DNA from: Candidatus Zambryskibacteria bacterium RIFOXYD2_FULL_43_10
GTDB lineage: Bacteria; Patescibacteriota; Minisyncoccia; Phycocordibacterales; Zambryskibacteraceae
Length of the DNA: 5,098 nt
Direction: 5' to 3'
Assembly: GCA_001825475.1 (NCBI GenBank)
Contig: MHWZ01000014.1
Location: forward strand, 2,221 to 7,318
Shown here: positions 1 through 4,841 of the stretch, piece after piece
How positions within the stretch are numbered: the first letter of the stretch is position 1
Layout of the letters: every line of letters begins with the position of its first letter
Position numbers and translations under genes: made by a program
Notes under the pieces: model-generated
Told to the model about the DNA's origin: nothing
The model's database searches: none
Seen by the model: the letters and a program-made list of their open reading frames with translations, nothing else

Positions 1-971
1 TCAATTTTAAGTTTACGCGCCGCCGAACGCATTTTCATTATAGTGTTACCCGGCTGGTCGTCAATATAGATGGGGGTGCGCGAAAGCTCGTCAAGGGCGT
101 CGCGAATATTTTTAAAAACATCGTCCCGCCAAGTGCCGGTTTGAGTGCGCACACCCTTCCTAATAATAGAGGAGTCCGTGCGCGATTGAGCGGCCACAAT
201 GCGATCAACAAGTTGGTCAGCGCTCATTTCAAGAGAAAAGATGCCCACAGGAGTTTGGTGCAGACTGGCAGTTCTCCTAGCAATATCAAGAGCCAGAGCG
301 GTCTTACCAACCGAAGGCCGGGCAGCGATAATAATGAGGTCAGAGTTCTGGAAGCCACCCAAAATATCATCGAGAGATTTAAAACCGGTCGGCACTCCTC
401 GCAATTCATGTTCCGCCGAAGAGAGTTTCTCGAAACGTTCATAAGCCTCGGCAAGTAGCGGCACAAGATCTCTGAAACGAGCGGAACCGGCAAAGCGCTC
501 GGTAATGTCAAAAACTTTTTTCTCCGCGTGGTCGAGAATTTCTTCCAGTTCGCCCGCTTCATTGAAACCAAGATGGGAAAGGAATTCGGAAGCTTCAATA
601 AGCTGACGCATCATAAATTTTTTCATCACGATTTCGGCGTAATGTTTGGCGTTAGCCGAAGAAGGCACCGCGGAGGAAAGTTCGGTCAAATACGTAGTGC
701 CGCCGATACGCTCAAGTAAATCCTTTTCCTTAAGTCTTGAGGAAAGAGAGAGAATATCTATCGGTTGATGTTTGCCGAAAAGTTCAAGCATCGTCTCAAA
801 AATAGTTTTGTGTTTCTCAAAGTAGAAAGAAGGCGGCGTAACAATATCAAGCATGTCGTAGATAGCATCGGGACGAAGCATGATGGAACCGAGTAGAGCC
901 ATCTCCGCTTCCATAGAGTGCGGCGGAATACGGAGTCCGGTATTGAGAGAGGTGGAAGGAATTACTTGCAT
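1..971 (-). CDS. dnaB: Replicative DNA helicase DnaB (partial, C-terminus outside window)
   Basis: This is the ring helicase that unwinds DNA at the replication fork and interacts with primase. The visible 323 residues begin MQVIPSTSLN. The N-terminal primase-binding helical domain spans about residues 16-125 (it starts PPHSMEAEMALLGSIMLRPD), followed by a linker to about 190. The RecA-like ATPase core opens at RGVPTGFKSLDDILGGF (191-207), with the Walker A motif ARPSVGKTA at 217-225 and the family-typical IFSLEMS at 244-250. Reading stops at the window edge just after IYIDDQPGNT (301-310), so Walker B and the rest of the core (around 150 residues, judging by the E. coli protein of 471) lie outside. 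The ATG at 971-969 is preferred because the protein aligns from there with the usual DnaB start. It lies 76 bp downstream of cysS on the same strand but has its own promoter-like sequence. No frame breaks were seen. The identification is firm. Confidence 0.95.
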   Translation of the reverse strand, partial: MQVIPSTSLNTGLRIPPHSMEAEMALLGSIMLRPDAIYDMLDIVTPPSFYFEKHKTIFETMLELFGKHQPIDILSLSSRLKEKDLLERIGGTTYLTELSSAVPSSANAKHYAEIVMKKFMMRQLIEASEFLSHLGFNEAGELEEILDHAEKKVFDITERFAGSARFRDLVPLLAEAYERFEKLSSAEHELRGVPTGFKSLDDILGGFQNSDLIIIAARPSVGKTALALDIARRTASLHQTPVGIFSLEMSADQLVDRIVAAQSRTDSSIIRKGVRTQTGTWRDDVFKNIRDALDELSRTPIYIDDQPGNTIMKMRSAARKLKI

Positions 972-977
972 AAGATT

Positions 978-1005
978 ATCCTATCAGTCTAGCCTTCTGT
1001 CGCAA
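978..1005 (-). promoter_or_regulatory. Putative dnaB promoter giving a leaderless mRNA
   Basis: On the minus strand, TTGCGA (1005-1000) lies 16 bp before an extended -10, TGA-TAGGAT (the TAGGAT at 983-978). The -10 is followed by only six bases and then the dnaB ATG at 971, so transcription would start at or next to the start codon. The same bases contain AGGA seven bases before the ATG, which could instead be read as a Shine-Dalgarno sequence. The two readings cannot be separated from sequence alone. Confidence 0.5.
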
Positions 1006-1047
1006 ACTGGAAAAAGTTGAAAAGTTAGGGTGTAAACTGGGGAGAAC

Positions 1048-2439
1048 TTAAATTTTGGAGATTTTTTGACCTGAAGCTGTGTCTTCGACGATAAAACCCA
1101 GCTTATTGATTTGTTCACGAAGTTGGTCAGATTTGGAATAATCACCCAGAGCGCGGGCTGTTTCGCGTTCTTGTATTAATTGTTCAATTTCTTTGGGTAT
1201 ATCACTGATTTCAAATTCATTGTTTTCTAAATCTAAACCTAATACTTTATCAAAATCCAATAGAGTTGTTCTTTTATCAGCGGGGGAGACACTTCCGTCT
1301 TTAACAAGTTTCCAGACTACTGCCAAAGCTTCGGGTGTATTTAAATCATTCTCTATTGCTTCTTTAAATAGGTTTGAATAATCCAAGGTCGAACCTTTAG
1401 ACTTTCCAAGGTTCGACCTTAAAGAACTAAAAAATTCTTTAAGTTTCCGGTAAGCATTTTGAGCGGCCTCGAGCGCCTCCCAAGAAAAATTGGCGGGCGT
1501 GCGATAATGCGAATTTAATAGGAAATACCGAAAGGCTAGGGGACTGAAGCCTTTTTCTATAATCTCCGAAAGATAAACCACATTACCTTCTGATTTCGCA
1601 ATTTTTTGTCCAGAGATCTGGAGATGGGCGCGATGGAGCCAATATGCCGCAAACGGAACTTTCCCGGTAGCTGCTTCAGACTGGGCAATTTCATTGTTGT
1701 GATGCACGGGAATATGTTCAATTCCGCCGGTATGAATATCGATTTGTTCTCCAAGAATTTTAATGACCATGGCCGAACACTCAATGTGCCAACCCGGGAA
1801 ACCTTGACCCCATTCGCTAGAGAAACCAAGCGCATTATTGAATTTCCAAAGAGCAAAATCTCGAGAATTTTTCTTTTCTAAATTTGGGAAGGTTCTAGTT
1901 TGGGTGTCTAATTCTGACAGACCGCTCAACTTGCCATATCCGACAAACTTTGCGATATTAAAATAAATACCATCACTGATACGGTAAGCAAATCCTTTCT
2001 CGTCAAGAATCCCGATAAGTGCAATCTGGTCCGAAATATATTCGCTCGCATAAGGAAAAATTGTTTCATCCGTGTTAACATTCAACTTTTTAATATCTTC
2101 GAGAAAAATCTGGCCATATTTACGGGCAAGAACACGCATATTTTCGAGGGTGGGGGAAAGTCCTTCATTCTTTAAACCTCTGGCCATCTTGTCTTCTCCT
2201 TCATCCGAGTCAGAAGTTAGGTGTCCAAAATCGGTAATATTAATAACTTGTTTAACTTTGAAGTTATAATACTCAAGCGTCCGACGCAAGATATCGGTAA
2301 ATACAAACATGGAAAGGTTGCCGATATGTTGAATACTATAAGCCGTCGGACCGCAATGATACATTCTCACTTCACCGGATTTAATCGGTTTAAACACTTC
2401 AATTTCCCCCGTCAGAGTATTGTGCAGTTTTATAGCCAC
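1048..2439 (-). CDS. cysS: Cysteinyl-tRNA synthetase (divergent, CPR-like type)
   Basis: This cytoplasmic class I aminoacyl-tRNA synthetase charges tRNA-Cys with cysteine. At 463 aa it has the family's usual length (E. coli 461). The zinc ligands expected for the family are all present: C29 in YHCGPT, C221 in GWHIECSAM, and H246 and E250 in HHNNEIAQSEA. The ATP-binding signature is HIGN (38-41) rather than HIGH, and the second signature is KIAKS (279-283) rather than KMSKS. The stretch ITDFGHLTSDSDEGEDKM (68-85) is the insert I associate with CPR and related CysRS. The C-terminal anticodon-binding part ends with the normal RETARALGDYSKSDQLRE...GFIVEDT pattern. The start is GTG (2439-2437), directly behind a TATAAT on the minus strand, with no Shine-Dalgarno. 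A perfect inverted repeat lies inside the gene at residues about 341-353. The downstream neighbour is dnaB, and no terminator hairpin is visible between them. Confidence 0.96.
   Translation of the reverse strand: MAIKLHNTLTGEIEVFKPIKSGEVRMYHCGPTAYSIQHIGNLSMFVFTDILRRTLEYYNFKVKQVINITDFGHLTSDSDEGEDKMARGLKNEGLSPTLENMRVLARKYGQIFLEDIKKLNVNTDETIFPYASEYISDQIALIGILDEKGFAYRISDGIYFNIAKFVGYGKLSGLSELDTQTRTFPNLEKKNSRDFALWKFNNALGFSSEWGQGFPGWHIECSAMVIKILGEQIDIHTGGIEHIPVHHNNEIAQSEAATGKVPFAAYWLHRAHLQISGQKIAKSEGNVVYLSEIIEKGFSPLAFRYFLLNSHYRTPANFSWEALEAAQNAYRKLKEFFSSLRSNLGKSKGSTLDYSNLFKEAIENDLNTPEALAVVWKLVKDGSVSPADKRTTLLDFDKVLGLDLENNEFEISDIPKEIEQLIQERETARALGDYSKSDQLREQINKLGFIVEDTASGQKISKI
1385..1420. repeat. 13-bp perfect inverted repeat inside cysS
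   Basis: The left arm AAGGTCGAACCTT (1385-1397) and right arm AAGGTTCGACCTT (1408-1420) are exact reverse complements separated by 10 bases. Each arm is itself a near-palindrome (AAGGT-nnn-ACCTT). On the coding strand the two copies are also imperfect direct repeats, each followed by GGA, starting 23 bp apart. That spacing is not a multiple of three, so the copies are read in different frames (RSNLG versus KGSTLD). The encoded peptide falls in the variable linker after the KIAKS region. This looks like a short palindromic element tolerated in a protein loop. Confidence 0.8.
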
Positions 2440-2445
2440 TTATCT

Positions 2446-2451
2446 ATTATA
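2446..2451 (-). promoter_or_regulatory. cysS -10 element, leaderless start
   Basis: A perfect TATAAT reads on the minus strand from 2451 to 2446. Six bases (AGATAA) then separate it from the GTG start of cysS at 2439. A transcript beginning the usual seven or so bases after the -10 would start on the G of GTG. No convincing -35 is seen at the expected distance (ATTCCA or TTCCAT around 2468-2474, inside ctpA), and there is no Shine-Dalgarno. Confidence 0.55.
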
Positions 2452-2460
2452 TGATACAAT
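2450..2460 (+). promoter_or_regulatory. ctpA -10 region, overlapping the cysS promoter
   Basis: On the plus strand two adjacent -10-like hexamers occur: TATGAT (2450-2455) and TACAAT (2455-2460). The second ends seven bases before the ATG at 2468, giving a leaderless message. The first would give a leader of about six bases. The only -35-like sequences are weak (for example TTGTGC at 2420-2425, with poor spacing). The element interlocks with the divergent cysS TATAAT at 2446-2451. Confidence 0.45.
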
Positions 2461-2467
2461 TCTGGAA

Positions 2468-3688
2468 ATGGAATTTTTAAGACGACATGCCGCTCTTCTT
2501 ATACTCGGAGTAATTATCGCCATCAGTGCGTTTAATCTCGGCGTTAATGTGGGAGAAAAAAGTCTTTCTACCACGGTAGTCGGGATAGAAAACACAACAG
2601 AGGGTAAGCCAACCAATGTAGACTTTGCGCCCTTTTGGAAAGCTTGGAATCTTATTAATGAAAAATATGTTCCGGCTAGTACTACATCCGAAACGGTAAA
2701 CGATCAAGAGAAGGTCTGGGGTGCCATCAAAGGCTTGACCGGTTCACTTGATGATCCTTACACGGTATTTTTCCCGCCTGTAGAATCCGAGCTTTTCGAA
2801 TCCGATATCCGCGGCAATTTTGAAGGAGTAGGTATGGAAATAGTGGCCCAAGAGGGAGCAATCACCGTTGTCGCACCGCTTAAGAATTCTCCAGCCGCCC
2901 AAGCCGGTATTATGGCCGGCGATAGGATTATCAAAATCGACAACAAAGAAACTTCAAACATTTCTACCGAGGAGGCCGTACAACTTATTCGCGGACCAAA
3001 GGGTACGCAGGTAATTTTAACCGTCTTTAGAAACGGCACCAAAGAACCGTTTGACATAAAAGTGGTGCGTGACGTGATAAACGTCCCAACCATCAATACC
3101 AAAGAGTTGCCCGGTGGTATTTTTGTTATTGAACTATATAATTTCTCGGCTCAATCTCCCAATCTTTTCCGTCTCGCTCTCCGCGAATTGATCCTCTCGG
3201 GCAATGATAAGCTTATTCTTGATTTGCGAGGCAACCCGGGTGGATATCTTGAAGCGGCCATAGACATGGCCAGTTGGTTTCTGCCTTCAAGCAAGGTGAT
3301 TGTGAGAGAAGATTTTGGACCGTCAAAAGAAGAAAAGGTCTACCGAAGCAAGGGTTACGATATCTTCGACGAAAACTTGAAATTTGTAATACTGGTGGAT
3401 AGGGGTTCCGCCTCGGCTTCTGAAATATTGGCAGGGGCTCTCTCGGAATATGGAAAGGCAACTTTAGTAGGGGATAAAACATTTGGCAAGGGCTCGGTCC
3501 AAGAACTTGTGAATATCACTTCAAACACTTCTTTGAAAATTACGATTGCCAGATGGCTTACGCCAAACGGCTTATCCATCTCTCAAGACGGGATTGAACC
3601 GAAGTTTCTCGTCAAATACAGCAATGAGGACCGAGAAGCGGGCCGCGACCCACAACTTGAAAAAGCGATTGAAATTTTAAAGCAATAA
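2468..3688 (+). CDS. ctpA: C-terminal processing peptidase, S41 family, with PDZ domain
   Basis: This membrane-anchored serine protease of the CtpA/Prc family acts outside the membrane and cleaves C-terminal tails of exported or misfolded proteins. It is 406 aa from the ATG at 2468. Residues 1-6 are basic (MEFLRR) and 8-25 form a hydrophobic signal anchor. A PDZ domain covers about 113-200 (GVGMEIV at 120-126, [18 protein letters not shown] at 141-158). The S41 core follows, with LDLRGNPGG at 251-259. The catalytic serine is S316 in RGSASASEI, and the general base is K341 with Q345 in TFGKGSVQ, matching the Ser-Lys-Gln set of E. coli Prc by position. An upstream in-frame ATG at 2420 would add 16 residues overlapping cysS and bury the clean signal anchor, so 2468 is preferred. 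It is followed two bases later by rplI. I cannot tell which CtpA-type paralogue it is. Confidence 0.94.
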   Translation: MEFLRRHAALLILGVIIAISAFNLGVNVGEKSLSTTVVGIENTTEGKPTNVDFAPFWKAWNLINEKYVPASTTSETVNDQEKVWGAIKGLTGSLDDPYTVFFPPVESELFESDIRGNFEGVGMEIVAQEGAITVVAPLKNSPAAQAGIMAGDRIIKIDNKETSNISTEEAVQLIRGPKGTQVILTVFRNGTKEPFDIKVVRDVINVPTINTKELPGGIFVIELYNFSAQSPNLFRLALRELILSGNDKLILDLRGNPGGYLEAAIDMASWFLPSSKVIVREDFGPSKEEKVYRSKGYDIFDENLKFVILVDRGSASASEILAGALSEYGKATLVGDKTFGKGSVQELVNITSNTSLKITIARWLTPNGLSISQDGIEPKFLVKYSNEDREAGRDPQLEKAIEILKQ

Positions 3689-3690
3689 AA

Positions 3691-3984
3691 ATGAAAGTTA
3701 TTTTACTCAAAGATGTTAAAGGGGTAGGGAAGAGATTTGAGGAAAAATCGGTTTCTGACGGTTACGCCATGAACTTTCTCATCCCCAAAAAACTAGCGGT
3801 ACCTGTCAGTCCGGCTTCTTTAAACATAGTTAAACAAATGAAAGAGCGGAGCGAGAAAAAGAGAATGGAAGAAGAAAAAGAAAAGAATGAAAAATTGTCA
3901 AAGCGACAAGAGAAGCACGAAGCGCTTGAGAGGTTTAGACAGGCCGGCCTCGCGAAGGAGAGTCTAGGCGGGGACAACATGTAG
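3691..3984 (+). CDS. rplI: Ribosomal protein bL9, short form lacking the C-terminal domain
   Basis: bL9 binds 23S rRNA near the base of the L1 stalk and reaches across the ribosome surface with a long helix. The N-terminal domain is clear: [20 protein letters not shown], then [20 protein letters not shown], which fits the bL9 signature of a G-Y-x-x-N-F-L core. After about residue 45 the chain is a highly charged helix ([22 protein letters not shown]) that ends at residue 97. The usual protein is near 149 aa (E. coli), so the whole C-terminal globular domain is missing. The gene starts two bases after ctpA with no Shine-Dalgarno and is probably co-transcribed with it. Its last 21 bp, including the TAG, lie inside the 3' end of rpmA on the opposite strand. 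It is not next to rpsF/rpsR, its common partners. No frameshift remnant of a C-terminal domain can follow, because that space encodes bL27. Confidence 0.88.
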   Translation: MKVILLKDVKGVGKRFEEKSVSDGYAMNFLIPKKLAVPVSPASLNIVKQMKERSEKKRMEEEKEKNEKLSKRQEKHEALERFRQAGLAKESLGGDNM

Positions 3985-4242
3985 AACCTTTTTCTTAATA
4001 ACTTTATTGTCAAAGTGGGTCTTGCGCTTATAACCAATAGAAACTAAACCGTCTCTGACAGCAAAAAGGGTGTGATCCCTACCCATTAAAACATTTTTAC
4101 CAGCCAGAAAATCCGAACCTCGCTGGCGCACCAAAACAGAGCCTGCTTGAGCAGAGCCGCCCGAGGAAATCTTGATGCCAAGATATTTGGGATTTGAATC
4201 TCGGCCGTTTCTGGTTGTGCCTGCTGATTTTTTATGTGCCAT
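3964..4242 (-). CDS. rpmA: Ribosomal protein bL27
   Basis: bL27 is a large-subunit protein whose flexible N-terminus reaches towards the peptidyl-transferase centre and helps place tRNA. The 92-aa product starts [20 protein letters not shown], the near-universal bL27 opening, with no cleavable N-terminal extension of the Firmicutes sort. The signature region [14 protein letters not shown]...[12 protein letters not shown] (about 35-66) is intact. The tail after residue 66 is slightly longer and more basic than in E. coli (85 aa): [20 protein letters not shown]. It is not preceded by rplU (bL21), the usual operon partner; a divergent membrane-protein gene starts 11 bp away instead. The 3' end overlaps rplI convergently by 21 bp. 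A -10-like TACAAC lies six bases before the ATG. The identification is firm. Confidence 0.96.
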   Translation of the reverse strand: MAHKKSAGTTRNGRDSNPKYLGIKISSGGSAQAGSVLVRQRGSDFLAGKNVLMGRDHTLFAVRDGLVSIGYKRKTHFDNKVIKKKVLHVVPA

Positions 4243-4245
4243 AAT
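4240..4245 (+). promoter_or_regulatory. Possible -10 of the 4254 gene
   Basis: CATAAT ends eight bases before the ATG at 4254, with TTGTGC at 4215-4220 as a distant (19-bp spacer) -35 candidate. It overlaps the rpmA start codon on the other strand. Support rests mostly on the repeated spacing seen at other starts in this window. Confidence 0.3.
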
Positions 4246-4248
4246 TAA

Positions 4249-4254
4249 GTTGTA
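4249..4254 (-). promoter_or_regulatory. Possible -10 of rpmA
   Basis: TACAAC reads on the minus strand from 4254 to 4249, and six bases (TTAATT) separate it from the rpmA ATG. No strong -35 is visible (TTCCCA at about 4277-4272). The matching position relative to the start codon is the main argument. There is no Shine-Dalgarno. Confidence 0.3.
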
Positions 4255-4670
4255 TGAGTTTACAGGATATCTGGGAAAAAATCAAGCCCCAATCTCAAGT
4301 CGAAGTAGTCGCGCTTAATGAAAACGGGGAAATAGAATCTTTCCCTTTGTTTCGAAAACTTTTTTTGTCCATCACAATAATTTTGGTCGTTTCATTATCT
4401 TTTGGTATCGGTAGATTATCTGTAGTAGGGAAGAGGGAACCAATCAGGATCGAATATGATCCTGAAATTTCCAAGAATCAAGTAGCCTCGGTTATACAAA
4501 CGGTCTCCAGTAGTAATGTCATCGTGTCTAAGAATGGCGTTCGTTATCACTATCTGCATTGCGCGGGGGCCAAACAAATCAAGGAAGAAAATAAGATTGT
4601 TTTTGCCTCGCCTGCGTCAGCTGAAGCGGCAGGTTATACTTTAGCAGCTAATTGTTCGCCCAAACCCTAG
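4254..4670 (+). CDS. Small single-pass membrane protein with Ada-type metal-binding-like C-terminal motif, function unknown
   Basis: The protein is 138 aa. An N-terminal polar segment (1-34) is followed by one transmembrane helix at about 36-55 ([20 protein letters not shown]). A linker (56-87) leads to a small C-terminal domain (88-134). That domain reads [16 protein letters not shown], then [21 protein letters not shown]. The pattern of a short strand, His/Cys cluster (H99, H102, C103), then F-x-S/T-x-x-x-A-x-x-A-G-Y and a final cysteine (C134) resembles the metal-binding domain of Ada and the small domain found after some bacterial nucleases. Only two cysteines are present, so zinc binding would need histidines or may be lost. 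By charge (RK before the helix, R after it) orientation is unclear, but an exposed C-terminal domain is plausible. It has no same-strand partner close by. The start has no Shine-Dalgarno and lies 11 bp from the divergent rpmA. I recall similar proteins from CPR genomes but know no function. Confidence 0.8.
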   Translation: MSLQDIWEKIKPQSQVEVVALNENGEIESFPLFRKLFLSITIILVVSLSFGIGRLSVVGKREPIRIEYDPEISKNQVASVIQTVSSSNVIVSKNGVRYHYLHCAGAKQIKEENKIVFASPASAEAAGYTLAANCSPKP

Positions 4671-4735
4671 GGAACTGGATAAGTAAGATATAGCTTAATA
4701 GAGCCATTTTACAAATATTTTACTATCCAAATTGC

Positions 4736-4764
4736 TTGACTTCAAGGGTCAATCATGATAGCAT
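4736..4764 (+). promoter_or_regulatory. Strong promoter with extended -10 before the secreted protein
   Basis: TTGACT (4736-4741) is separated by 17 bp from TAGCAT (4759-4764), which is preceded by TGA (4756-4758) and so forms an extended -10 of the TGnTAnnnT type. This is the best promoter in the window. The predicted start is near 4771, leaving a leader of tens of bases. TTGAC (4736-4740) and GTCAA (4748-4752) form a dyad over the -35, which could be an operator half-site pair. Confidence 0.65.
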
Positions 4765-4770
4765 GTGGGT

Positions 4771-4790
4771 AAGTCAGCAGGTGCTGGCTT
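4771..4790 (+). promoter_or_regulatory. Stem-loop at the 5' end of the predicted leader RNA
   Basis: Bases 4771-4778 pair with 4783-4790 (one G-T pair) to form an 8-bp stem with tetraloop AGGT. TTCGTTT follows directly. It begins almost exactly where the promoter predicts the transcript to start. The shape fits either an intrinsic terminator/attenuator or a 5' stabilising hairpin. Because it lies downstream of a promoter and upstream of a gene, it is listed as regulatory. It could also terminate messages from the 4254 gene. Confidence 0.5.
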
Positions 4791-4794
4791 TTCG

Positions 4795-4828
4795 TTTAGG
4801 GGAGCTCTTGCCATTATGGACACCTAAA
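4795..4828 (+). promoter_or_regulatory. Possible second leader stem with Shine-Dalgarno-like AGGGGAG
   Basis: TTTAGG (4795-4800) can pair with CCTAAA (4823-4828), a weak 6-bp stem. Its loop includes GGAG (4801-4804), the best ribosome-binding sequence in the window, plus TTG (4808) and ATG (4816) codons. The ATG opens only a three-codon frame (M-D-T-stop). The TTG opens a frame of 21 codons. This is a structural suggestion only; no known riboswitch was recognised. Confidence 0.3.
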
Positions 4829-4841
4829 ATTAGAAATTTAA

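Noticed and set aside
141..719. Open frames on the plus strand and in another minus frame within the dnaB region.
   Set aside because: They are shadows of the clear DnaB reading frame, with low-complexity, non-family-like translations.
1004..1040. Repeated AAACTGG (1004-1010 and 1034-1040) and AAAAGTT motifs between dnaB and cysS, considered as an origin-like or operator repeat.
   Set aside because: The copies are only seven bases long, irregularly arranged and AT-rich. No DnaA-box match (TTATnCACA) is present, so there is no support for an origin.
2420..2467. Upstream ATG at 2420 as the ctpA start.
   Set aside because: It would overlap cysS, place polar residues before the signal anchor and ignore the -10 elements at 2450-2460. 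The ATG at 2468 gives a normal anchor.
3985..3995. T-rich run just after the rplI stop as an intrinsic terminator.
   Set aside because: No stable GC stem precedes it, and the bases are rpmA codons on the other strand.
4677..4728. GGATAAGTA (4677-4685) and TACTATCC (4721-4728) as a long-range stem that might terminate the 4254 gene.
   Set aside because: The pairing needs a bulge, is AT-rich, encloses over 30 bases and has no T-run after it. It is not credible as a terminator.
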